Positions 24,930 through 37,420 of a DNA stretch of 64,000 nt are shown here, piece after piece (the stretch's first letter is position 1; every line of letters begins with the position of its first letter). Where the stretch lies: the NCBI GenBank assembly GCA_030762175.1, contig JAUJEO010000019.1:1866001-1930000 (forward strand), in the 5' to 3' direction. Origin of the DNA: Metallyticus violacea (taxonomy: Eukaryota > Arthropoda > Insecta > Mantodea > Metallyticidae). The notes under the pieces are model-generated. The model made no database searches. It saw only the letters and a program-made list of their open reading frames with translations, and was not told where the DNA came from. The translations under genes and the position numbers were made by a program.

Positions 24930-27900
24930 ACAAACGAAGTTTCCAAACTTCAAAAAAAAAATTTTTTTTTTCGAAATTCTTTGCGCATAATATGCTTTTC
25001 TGAGGCTATCAAACTAGTATAATGAAAGAGAACCAGTTATATCAAACAAGAACGGAAAAAAAGTGATTCTAACGAATTTTCCAAACTCCAAAAAAATTTT
25101 TCTTCTTTTCGAGATTCTTTGCGCATAATATGCTTTTCTGAGGCTATCAAACTAGTATAATGAAAGAGAACCAGTTATCTCAAATAAGAACGGAAAAAAA
25201 GTGATTCTAACGAAGTTTCCAAACATCGAAAAAAATTTTTTTTCTTTTCGTGATTCTTTGCGCATAATATGGTTTTCTGAGGCTATCAAACTAGGATAAT
25301 GAAAGAGAACCAGTTATCTCAAACAAGAACGGAAAAAAAGTGATTCTAACGAAGTTTCCATACTTCGAAAAAAGTTTTTCTTCTTTTCGAGATTCTTTGC
25401 GCATAATATGCGTTTCTGAGGCTATCAAACTAGTATAATAAAAGAGAACCAGTTATCTCAAATAAGAACGGAAAAAAAGTGATTCTAACGAAGTTTCCAA
25501 ACATCGAAAAAAATTTTTTTTCTTTTCGTGATTCTTTGCGCATAATAAGGTTTTCTGAGGCTATCAAACTAGGATAATGAAAGAGAACCAGTTATCTCAA
25601 ACAAGAACGGAAAAAAAGTGATTCTAACGAAGTTTCCATAATTCGAAAAAAATTTTTCTTCTTTTCGAGATTCTTTGCGCATAATATGCTTTTCTGAGGC
25701 TATCAAACTAGTATAATAAAAGAGAACCAGTTATCTCAAATAAGAACGGAAAAAAAGTGATTCTAACGAAGTTTCAAACTTCGACAAATTTTTTTTTTAT
25801 TTTCGAGATTCTTTGCGCATAATATTCTTTTCTGAGGCTATCAAACTAGTATAATGAAAGAGAACCAGTTATCTCAAATAAGAACGGAAAAAAAGTGATT
25901 CTAACGAAGTTTCCAAACTTCAAAAAATTTTTTTTTCTTTTCGAGATTCTTTAAGCATAAAATGCTTCTCTGAGGCTATCAAACTAGTATAATGAAAGAG
26001 AACCAGTTATCTCAAACAAGAACGGATTAAAAGTGATTCTAACGAAGTTTGCAAACTTCGAAAAAAAATTTTTTCTTTTAGCGATTCTTTGCGCATAATA
26101 TGCTTTTCTAAGGCTATCAAACTAGTATAATGAAAGACAACCAGTTATCTCAAATAAGAAAGGAAAAAAAGTGATTCTAACGAAGTTTCCAAACTTCGAA
26201 AAAAATTTTTTTTCTTTTCGAGATTCTTTGCGCATAATATGCTTTTCTGAGGCTATCAAACAAGTATAATGAAAGAGAACCAGTTATCTCAAATAAGAAC
26301 GGAAAAAAAGTGATTCTAACGAAGTTTCCAAACATCGAAAAAAAATTTTTTTCTTTTCGTGATTCTTTGCGCATAATATGGTTTTCTGAGGCTATCAAAC
26401 TAGTATAATGAAAGAGAACCAGTTATCTCATACAAGAACGGAAAAAAAGTGATTCTAACGAAGTTTCCATACTTCGAAAAAAATTTTTCTTCTTTTCGAG
26501 ATTCTTTGCGCATAATATGCTTTTTTGAGGCTATCAAACTAGTATAATAAAAGAGAACCAGTTATCTCAAATAAGAACGGAAAAAAAGTGATTCTAACGA
26601 AGTTTCAAACTTCGACAATTTTTTTTTTTATTTTCGAGATTCTTTGCGCATAATATGCTTTTCTGAGGCTATCAAATTAGTATAATGAAAGAGAACCAGT
26701 TATCTCAAATAAGAACGGAAAAAAAGTGATTCTAACGAAGTTTCCAAACATCGAAAAAAAATTTTTCCTTTTCGTGATTCTTTGCTCATAATATGCTTTT
26801 CTGAGGCTAACAAACTAGTATAATGAAAGAAAACCAGTTAACTCAAATAAGAATGAAAAAAAGTGTTTCTAAAGAAGTTTCCAAACTTCGAAAAAAGATT
26901 TTTTTCTTTTCGAGATTCTTTGCGCATAATATGCTTTTCTGAGGCTATCAAACTAGTATAATGAAAGGGAACCAGTTATCTCAAATAAGAATGGAAAAAA
27001 AGTGATTCTAAGGAAGTTTCCAAACTTCGAAAAAAATTTTTTTTCTTTTCGAGATACTTTGCGCATAATATGCTTTTCATAGGCTATCAAACTAGTATAA
27101 TGAAAGAGAACCAGTTATCTCAAATAAGAATGGAAAAAAAGTGATTCTAAGTAAGTTTCCAAACTTCGAAAAAAAATTTTTTTCAATTCGAGATTCTTTG
27201 CGCATAATATGCTTTTCTGAGGTTATCAAACTACTATAATGAAAAGGAACCAGTTATCTCAAATAAGAACGGAAAAAAGTGATTCAAACGACGTTTCCAA
27301 ACTTCGAAAAAATTTTTTTTTCTTTTCGAGATTCTTTCCGCATAATATGCTTTACTGAGGCTATCAAACTAGTATAATGAAAGAGAACCAGTTATCTCAA
27401 ATAAGAACGGAAAAAAAGTGATTCTAACGAAGTTTCCAAACTTCGAAAAAAATTTTTTTTCTTTTCGAGATTCTTTGCGCATAATATGCTCTTCTGAGGC
27501 TATCAAACTAGTATAATGAAAGAGAACCAGTTATCTCAAATAAGAACGGAAAAAAAGTGATTCTAACGTAGTTTCCAAACTTCGAAAAAAATTTTTTCTT
27601 TTCGAGATTCTTTGCGCATAATATGCTCTTCTGAGGCTATCAAATTAGTATAATGAAAGAGAACTAGTTATCTCAAATAAGAACCGAAAAAAAAGTGATT
27701 CTAACGAAGTTTCCAAACTTCGAAAAATTTTTTTTTTCTTTTCGAGATTCTTTGCGCATAATGTGCTTTACTGAGGCTATCAAACTAGTATAATGAAAGA
27801 AAACCATTTATCTCAAATAAGAACGGAAAAAAAGTGATTCTAACGAAGTTTCCAAACGTCGAAAAAAAATTTTTTTCTTTTCGTGATTCTTTGCGCATAA

Positions 27901-28400
27901 TATGGTTTTCTGAGGCTATCAAACTAGTATAATGAAAGAAAACCAGTTATCTCAAACAAGAACGGAAAAAAAGTGATTCTAACGAAGTTTCCATACTTCG
28001 AAAAAAAATTTTCTTCTTTTCGAGATTCTTTGCGCATAATATGCTTTTCTGAGGCTATCAAACTAGTATAATAAAAGAGAACCAGTTATCTCAAATAAGA
28101 ACGGAAAAAAAGTGATTCTAACGAAGTTTCAAACTTCGACAAATTTTTTTTTTATTTTCGAGATTCTTTGCGCATAATATGCTTTTCTGAGGCTATCAAA
28201 TTAGTATAATGAAAGAGAACCAGTTATCTCAAATAAGAACGGAAAAAAAGTGATTCTAACGAAGTTTCCAAACATCGAAAAAAAATTTTTCCTTTTCGTG
28301 ATTCTTTGCTCATAATATGCTTTTCTGAGGCTATCAAACTAGTATAATGAAAGAGAACCAGTTATCTCAAATAAGAATGGAAAAAAAGTGATTCTAAGGA
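24930..28400 (+). repeat. Higher-order copy A6, last of domain A
   Basis: Begins with the ACAAACGAAG monomer, 21608 bp after the one at 3322, and follows A2 for its first ten or so monomers. Private changes include GAAGTTTGCAAAC near 26045 and TTTCATAGGC near 27075. As in A5, only one CAAACGACG/TTTCCGCAT monomer is present (near 27285). The last TATGG monomer of the domain is near 27900. The boundary with domain C is set where monomers start to match the 37.4 kb region and is good to about one monomer. Confidence 0.72.
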
Positions 28401-31400
28401 AGTTTCCAAACTTCGAAAAATTTTTTTTTCTTTTCGAGATTCTTTGCGCATAATGTGCTTTACTGAGGCTATCAAACTAGTATAATGAAAGAGAACCATT
28501 TATCTCAAATAAGAACGGGAAATAAGTGATTCTAACGAAGTTTCCAAACTTCGAAAAAAATTTTTTTTCTTTTCGAGATTCTTTGCGCATAATATGCTTT
28601 TCTGAGGCTATCAAACTAGTATAATGAAAGAGAACCAGTTATCTCAAATAAGAACGGAAAAAAAGTGATTCAAACGACGTTTCCAAACTTCGAAAAAAAT
28701 TTTTTTTCTTTTCGAGATTGTTTGAGCATAATATGCTTTACTGAGGCTATCAAACTAGTATAATGAAAGAGAACCAGTTATCTCAAATAAGAACGGAAAA
28801 AAAGTGATTCAAACGACGTTTCCAAACTTCTAAAAAAATTTTTTTTCTTTTCGAGATTCTTTGCGCATAATATGCTTTACTGAGGCTATCAAACTAGTAT
28901 AATGAAAGAGAACCAGTTATCTCAAATAAGAACGGAAAAAAGTGATTGAAACGACGTTTCCAAACTTCGAAAAAAATTTTTTTTCTTTTCGAGATTCTTT
29001 GCGCATAATATGCTTTACTGAGGCTATCAAACTAGTATAATGAAAGAGAAACAGTTATCTTAAATAAGAACGGAAAAAAAGTGATTCTAACGAAGTTTCC
29101 AAACTTCGAAAAAAATTTTTTTTCTTTTCGAGATTCTTTGCGCATAATATGCTTTACTGAGGCTATCAAACTAGTATAATGAAAGAGTACCAGTTATCTC
29201 AAATAAGAACGGAAAAAAAGTGATTCTAACGAATTTTCCAAACTTCGAAAAAGATTTTTCTTCTTTTCGAGATTCTTTGTGCATAATATGCTTTTCTGAG
29301 GCTATCTAATTAGTATAATGAAAGAGAACCAGTTATCTCAATTAAGAACGGAAAAAAAGTGATTCTAACGAAGTTTCCAAACTTAGAAAAATTTTTTTTT
29401 TCTTTTCGAGATTCTTTGCGCATAATATGCTTTACTGAGGCTATCAAACTAGTATAATGAAAGAGAACCAGTTATCTCAAATAAGAACGGAAAAAAAGTG
29501 ATTCAAACGAAGTATCGAAACTTCGAAAGAAAATTTTTTTCTTTTCGAAATTCTTTGCGCATAATATGCTTTTCTGAGGCTATCAAACTAGTATAATGAA
29601 AGAGAACCAGTTATCTCAAATAAGAAAGGAAAAAAAGTGATTCTAACGAAGTTTCCAAACTTCGAAAAAAATTTTTTTTCTTTTCGAGATTCTTTGCGCA
29701 TAATATGCTTTTCTGAGGCTATCAAACAAGTATAATGAAAGAGAACCAGTTATCTCAAATAAGAACGGAAAAAAAGTGATTCTAACGAAGTTTCCAAACA
29801 TCGAAAAAAATTTTTTTTCTTTTCGTGATTCTTTGCGCATAATATGCTTTTCTGAGGCTATCAAACTAGTATAATGAAAGAGAACCAGTTAACTCAAATA
29901 AGAATGGAAAAAAAGTGTTTCTAAGGAAGTTTCCAAACTTCGAAAAAAGATTTTTTTCTTTTCGAGATTCTTTGCGCATAATATGCTTTTCTGAGGCTAT
30001 CAAACTAGTATAATGAAAGAGAACCAGTTATCTCAAATAAGAACGGAAAAAAAGTGATTCTAAAGAAGTTTCCAAACTTCGAAAAAAAATTTTTTTCTTT
30101 TAGAAATTCGTTGCGCATAATATGCTTTTCTGAGGCTATCAAACTAGTATAATGAGAGAGAACCAGTTATCTCAAATAAGAATGGAAAAAAAGTGATTCT
30201 AAGGAAGTTTCCAAACTTCGAAAAAAATTTTTTTTCTTTTCGAGATTCTTTGCGCATAATATGCTTTTCTGAGGCTATCAAACTAGTATAATGAAAGAGA
30301 ACCAGTTATCTCAAATAAGAAAGGAAAAAAAGTGATTCTAACGATGTTTCCAAACTTCGAAAAAAATTTTTTTTCTTTTCGAGATTCTTTGCGCATAATA
30401 TGCTTTACTGAGGCTATCAAACTAGTATAATGAAAGAGAACCATTTATCTCAAATAAGAACGGAAAAAAAGTGATTCAAACGAAGTATCCAAACTTCGAA
30501 AGAAAATTTTTTTCTTTTCGAAATTCTTTGCGCATAATATGCTTTTCTGAGGCTATCAAATTAGTATAATGAAAGAGAACCAGTTATCTCAAATAAGAAA
30601 GGAAAAAAAGTGATTCTAACGAAGTTTCCAAACTTCAAAAAAAATTTTTTTTCTTTTCGAGATTCTTTGCGCATAATATGCTTTTCTGAGGCTATCAAAC
30701 TAGTATAATGAAAGAGAACCAGTTATCTCAAATAAGAACGGAAAAAAAGTGATTCTAACGAAGTTTCCAAAGTTTTAAAAAAAAATTTTTATTTTCGAGA
30801 TTCTATGCCCATAATATGCTTTTCTGGGGCTATCTAATTAGTATAATGAAAGAGAACCAGTGATCTCAAATAAGAACGGAAAAAAAGTGATTCTAACGAA
30901 GTTTCCAAACTTCGAAAAAAATTTTTTTTCTTTTCGAGATTCTTTGCGCATAATATGCTTTACTGAGGCTATCAAACTAGTATAATGAAAAGGAACCAGT
31001 TATCTCAAATAAGAACGGAAAAAAAGTGATTGAAACGAAGTATCCAAACTTCGAAAAAAAATTTTTTTCTTTTCGAGATTCTTTGCGCATAATATACTTT
31101 TCTGAGGCTATCAAACTAGTATAATGAAAGAGAACCAGTTATCTCAAATAAGAAAGGAAAAAAAGTGATTCTAACGAAGTTTCCAAACTTCGAAAAAATT
31201 TTTTTTTCTTTTCAAGATTCTTTGCGCATAATATGCTTTTCTGAGGCTATCAAACTAGTATAATAAAAGAGAACCAGTTATCTCAAATAAGAACGGAAAA
31301 AAAGTGATTCTAACGAAGTTTCAAACTTCGACAAATTTTTTTTTTATTTTCGAGATTCTTTGTGCATAATATGCTTTTCTGAGGCTATCAAATTAGTATA

Positions 31401-34400
31401 ATGAAAGAGAACCAGTTATCTCAAATAAGAACGGAAAAAAAGTGATTCTAACGAAGTTTCCAAACATCGAAAAAAAATTTTTCCTTTTCGTGATTCTTTG
31501 CTCATAATATGCTTTTCTGAGGCTATCAAACTAGTATAATGAAAGAGAACCAGTTATCTCAAATAAGAACGGGAAATAAGTGATTCTAACGAAGTTTCCA
31601 AACTTCGAAAAAAATTTTTTTTCTTTTCGAGATTCTTTGCGCATAATATGCTTTTCTGAGGCTATCAAACTAGTATAATGAAAGAGAACCAGTTATCTCA
31701 AATAAGAACGGAAAAAAAGTGATTCAAACGACGTTTCCAAACTTCGAAAAAAATTTTTTTTCTTTTCCAGATTCTTTGCGCATAATATGCTTTACTGAGG
31801 CTATCAAACTAGTATAATGAAAGAGTACCAGTTATCTCAAATAAGAACGGAAAAAAAGTGATACAAACGAAGTTTCCAAACTTCAAAAAAAAAATTTTTT
31901 TTTCTCGAGATTCTTTGCGCATAATATGCTTTTCTGAGGCTATCAAACTAGTATAATGAAAGAGAACCAGTTATCTCAAACAAGAACGGAAAAAAAGTGA
32001 TTCTAACGAATTTTCCAAACTTCGAAAAAGATTTTTCTTCTTTTCGAGATTCTTTGCGCATAATATGCTTTTCTGAGGCTATCTAATTAGTATAATGAAA
32101 GAGAACCAGTTATCTCAATTAAGAACGGAAAAAAAAGTGATTCTAACGAAGTTTCCAAACTTCGAAAAAAATTTTTTTTCTTTTCGAGATTCTTTGCGCA
32201 TAATATGCTTTACTGAGGCTATCAAACTAGTATAATGAAAGAGAACCAGTTATCTCAAATAAGAACGGAAAAAAAGTGATTCAAACGAAGAATCCAAACT
32301 TCGAAAAAAAATTTTTTTCTTTTCGAAATTCTTTGCGCATAATATGCTTTTCTGAGGCTATCAAACTAGTATAATGAAAGAGAACCAGTTATCTCAAATA
32401 AGAAAGGAAAAAAAGTGATTCTAACAAAGTTTCCAAACTTCGAAAAAAATTTTTTTTCTTTTCGAGATTCTTTGCGCATAATATGCTTTTCTGAGGCTAT
32501 CAAACTAGTATAATGAAAGAGAACCAGTTATCTCAAATAAGAACGGACAAAAAGTGATTCTAACGAAGTTTCCAAACATCGAAAAAAAATTTTTTTCTTT
32601 TCGTGATTCTTTGCGCATAATATGCTTTTCTGAGGCTATCAAACCAGTATAATGAAAGAGAACCAGTTATCTCAAATAAGAACGGAAAAAAAGTGATTCT
32701 AAAGAAGTTTCCAAACTTCGAAAAAAAATTTTTTTCTTTTCGAAATTCGTTGCGCATAATATGCTTTTCTGAGGCTATCAAACTAGTATAATGAGAGAGA
32801 TGCAGTTATCTCAAATAAGAATGGAAAAAAAGTGATTGTAAGGAAGTTTCCAAACTTCGAAAAATTTTTTTTTTCTTTTCGAGATTCTTTGCGCATAAAA
32901 TGCTTCTCTGAGGCTATCAAACTAGTATAATGAAAGAGAACCAGTTATCTCAAACAAGAACGGAAAAAAGTGATACTAACGAAGTTTCCAAACTTCGAAA
33001 AAAATTTTTCTTCTTTTCGAGATTCTTTGCGCATAATATGCTTTTCTGGGGCTATAAAACTGTATAATGAAAGAGAACTAGTTATCTCAAAGAAGAACGG
33101 AAAAAAGTGATTCTAAAGACGTTTCCAAACTTCGAAAAAAATTTTTTTTCTTTTCGAGATTCTTTGCGCATAATATGCTTTTCTGAGGCTTTTAAACTAC
33201 TATAATGAAAGAGAACCAGTTATCTCAAATAAGAACGGAAAAAAGTGATTCAAACGACGTTTCCAAACTTCGAAAAAAATTTTTTTTCTTTTCGAGATTC
33301 TTTGCGCATAATATGCTTTACTGAGGCTATCAAACTAGTATAATGAAAGAGAACCAGTTATCTCAAATAAGAACGGAAAAAAGTGATTCAAACGACGTTT
33401 CCAAACTTCGAAAACAATTTTTTTTCTTTTCCAGATTCTTTGCGCATAATATGCTTTACTGAAGCTATCAAACTAGTATAATGAAAGAGAAACAGTTATC
33501 TTAAATAAGAACGGAAAAAAAGTGATTCTAACGAAGTTTCCAAACTTCGAAAAAAATTTTTTTTCTTTTCGAGATTCTTTGCGCATAATATGCTTTACTG
33601 AGGCTATCAAACTAGTACAATGAAAGAGTACCAGTTATCTCAAATAAGAACGGAAAAAAAGTGATTCTAACGAATTTTCCAAACTTCGAAAAAGATTTTT
33701 CTTCTTTTCGAGATTCCTTGCGCATAATATGCTTTTCTGAGGCTATCTAATTAGTATAATGAAAGAGAACCAGTTATCTCAATTAAAAACGGAAAAAAAG
33801 TGATTCTAACGAAGTTTCCAAACTTAGAAAATAATTTTTTTTCTTTTCGAGATTCTTTGCGCATAATATGCTTTACTGAGGCTATCAAACTAGTATAATG
33901 AAAGAGAACCAGTTATCTCAAATAAGAACGGAAAAAAAGTGATTCAAACGAAGTATCCAAACTTCGAAAGAAAATTTTTTTCTTTTCGAAATTCTTTGCG
34001 CATAATATGCTTTTCTGAGGCTATCAAACTAGTATAATGAAAGAGAACCAGTTATCTCAAATAAGAAAGGAAAAAAAGTGATTCTAACGAAGTTTCCAAA
34101 CTTCGAAAAAAATTTTTTTTCTTTTCGAGATTCTTTGCGCATAATATGCTTTTCTGAGGCTATCAAACTAGTATAATGAAAGAGAACCAGTTATCTCAAA
34201 TAAGAAAGGAAAAAAAGTGATTCTAACGAAGTTTCCAAACTTCGAAAAAAATTTTTTTTCTTTTCGAGATTCTTTGCGCATAATATGCTTTTCTGAGGCT
34301 ATCAAACTAGTATAATGAAAGAGAACCAGTTATCTCAAATAAGAACGGAAAAAAAGTGATTCTAACGAAGTTTCCAAACATCGAAAAAAAATTTTTTTCT

Positions 34401-36285
34401 TTTCGTGATTCTTTGCGCATAATATGCTTTTCTGAGGCTATCAAACTAGTATAATGAAAGAGAACCAGTTAACTCAAATAAGAATGGAAAAAAAGTGTTT
34501 CTAAGGAAGTTTCCATACTTCCAAAAAAGATTTTTTTCTTTTCGAGATTCTTTGCGCATAATTTGCTTTTCTGAGGCTATCAAACTAGTATAATGAAAGA
34601 GAACCAGTTATCTCAAATAAGAACGGAAAAAAAGTGATTCTAAAGAAGTTTCCAAACTTCGAAAAAAAATTTTTTCTTTTCGAAATTCGTTGCGCATAAT
34701 ATGCTTTTCTGAGGCTATCAAACTAGTATAATGAGAGAGAACCAGTTATCTCAAATAAGAATGGAAAAACAGTGATTCTAAGGAAGTTTCCAAACTTCGA
34801 AAAAAATTTTTTTTCTTTTCGAGATTCTTTGCGCATAATATGCTTTTCTGAGGCTATCAAACTAGTATAATGAAAGAGAACCAGTTATCTCAAATAAGAA
34901 AGGAAAAAAAAGTGATTCTAACGAAGTTTCCAAACTTCGAAAAAAAATTTTTTTCTTTTCGAGATTCTTTGCGCATAATATGCTTTTCTGAGGCTATCAA
35001 ACTAGTATAATGAAAGAGAACCAGTTATCTCAAATAAGAATGGAAAAAAAAGGATTCTAAGGAAGTTTCCAAACTTCGAAAAAAAATTTTTTTTCTTTTC
35101 GAGATTCTTTGCGCATAATATGCTTTAAGAGGCTATCAAACTTCTATAATGAAAAGGAACCAGTTATCTCAAATAAGAACGGAAAAAAAGTGATTCTAAC
35201 GAAGTTTCCAAAGTTTTAAAAAAAATTTTTTATTTTCGAGATTCTATGCCCATAATATGCTTTTCTGGGGCTATCTAATTAGTATAATGAAAGAGAACCA
35301 GTGATCTCAAATAAGAACGGAAAAAAAGTGATTCTAACGAAGTTTCCAAACTTCGAAAAAAAATTTTTTTCTTTTCGAGATTCTTTGCGCATAATATGCT
35401 TTACTGAGGCTATCAAACTAGTATAATGAAAAGGAACCGGTTATCTCAAATAAGAACGGAAAAAAAGTGATTGAAACGAAGTATCCAAACTTCGAAAAAA
35501 AATTTTTTTCTTTTCGAGATTCTTTGCGCATAATATGCTTTTCTGAGGCTATCAAACTAGTATAATGAAAGAGAACCAGTTATCTCAAATAAGAAAGGAA
35601 AAAAAGTGATTCTAACGAAGTTTCCAAACTTCGAAAAAAAATTTTTTTCTTTTCACGATTCTTTGCGCATAATATGCTTTTCTGAGGCTATCAAACTAGT
35701 ATAATGAAAGAGAACCAGTTATCTCAAATAAGAAAGGAAAAAAAGTGATTCTAACGAAGTTTCCAAACTTCGAAAAAAAATTTTTTTCATTTCGAGATTC
35801 TTTGCGCATAATATGCTTTAAGAGGCTATCAAACTACTATAATGAAAAGGAACCAGTTATCTGAAATAAGAACGGAAAAAAAGTGATTCTAACGAAGTTT
35901 CCAAAGTTTTAAAAAAAATTGTTTATTTTCGAGATTCTATGCCCATAATATGCTTTTCTGGGGCTATCTAATTAGTATAATGAAAGAGAACCAGTGATCT
36001 CAAATAAGAACGGAAAAAAAGTGATTCTAACGAAGTTTCCAAACTTCGAAAAAAATTTTTTTTCTTTTCGAGATTCTTTGCGCATAATATGCTTTACTGA
36101 GGCTATCAAACTAGTATAATGAAAAGGAACCAGTTATCTCAAATAAGAACGGAAAAAAAGTGATTGAAACGAAGTATCCAAACTTCGAAAAAAAATTTTT
36201 TTCTTTTCGAGATTCTTTGCGCATAATATGCTTTTCTGAGGCTATCAAACTAGTATAATGAAAGAGAACCAGTTATCTCAAATAA
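28400..36285 (+). repeat. 8.9-kb duplication, copy C1
   Basis: This block recurs at 37421-45028. Marker variants in the same order in both copies include GTGCTTTACTG with AACGGGAAATAAG, CAAACTTCTAAAAAAA, GAAGTATCGAAAC, AGTTTTAAAAAAAA with TCTATGCCC, GATACAAACGAAG, GGCTTTTAAACTAC and the odd AATTGTTTATTTTC (35915). Offsets are 9021 at the start, 8882 after 28529 and about 8744 after 30880; each step equals one monomer present in C1 and absent in C2. Confidence 0.85.
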
Positions 36286-37420
36286 TAACGGAAAAAAAGT
36301 AATTCAAACGAAGTTTCCAAACTTCGAAAAAAAAATTTTTTATTTTCGAGATTCTTTGCGCATAATATGCTTTTCTGAGGCTATCAAATTAGTATAATGA
36401 AAGAGAACCAGTTATCTCAAATAAGAACGGAAAAAAAGTGATTCTAACGAAGTTTCCAAACATCGAAAAAAAATTTTTCCTTTTCGTGATTCTTTGCTCA
36501 TAATATGCTTTTCTGAGGCTATCAAACTAGTATAATGAAAGAGAACCAGTTATCTCAAATAAGAATGGAAAAAAAGTGATTCTAAGGAAGTTTCCAAACT
36601 TCGAAAAAAAAATTTTTTCCTTTGAGATTCTATGCGCATAATATGCTTTACTGAGGCTATCAAACTAGTATAATGAAAGAGAACCAGTTATCTCAAATAA
36701 GAACGGAAAAAAAGTGATTCAAACGAAGTATCCAAACTTCGAAAGAAAATTTTTTTCTTTTCGAAATTCTTTGCGCATAATATGCTTTTCTGAGGCTATC
36801 AAACTAGTATAATGAAAGAGAACCAGTTATCTCAAATAAGAAAGGAAAAAAAGTGATTCTAACGAAGTTTCCAAACTTCGAAAAAAATTTTTTTTCTTTT
36901 CGAGATTCTTTGCGCATAATATGCTTTTCTGAGGCTATCAAACAAGTATAATGAAAGAGAACCAGTTATCTCAAATAAGAACGGAAAAAAAGTGATTCTA
37001 AAGAAGTTTCCAAACATCGAAAAAAATTTTTTTTCTTTTCGTGATTCTTTGCGCATAATATGCTTTTCTGAGGCTATCAAACTAGTATAATGAAAGAGAA
37101 CCAGTTAACTCAAATAAGAATGGAAAAAAAGTGTTGCTAAAGAACTTTCCAAACTTCGAAAAAAGATTTTTTTCTTTTCGAGATTCTTTGCGCATAATAT
37201 GCTCTACTGAGGCTATCAAACTAGTATAATGAAAGAGAACCAGTTATCTCAAATAAGAACGGAAAAAAAGTGATTCTAACGTAGTTTCCAAACTTCGAAA
37301 AATAATTTTTTTCTTTTCGAGATTCTTTGCGCATAATATGCTCTTCTGAGGCTATCAAATTAGTATAATGAAAGAGAACCAGTTATCTCAAATAAGAACC
37401 GAAAAAAAGTGATTCTAACG
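36286..37420 (+). repeat. Spacer satellite between C1 and C2
   Basis: About eight monomers of mixed type: a T-run class with ATTTTCGAG (36340), a TTCCTTTTCG/TTGCTCATAAT monomer (36475), a copy with TTTTTTCCTTTGAG lacking part of the TTTTCG box (36610), then 36700-37130, which matches 29490-29910 and 38370-38790. The GTAGTTTCC and GAACCGAAAA monomers at about 37265-37420 match 27560-27700 in A6. It looks like a recombination patchwork. Confidence 0.65.
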
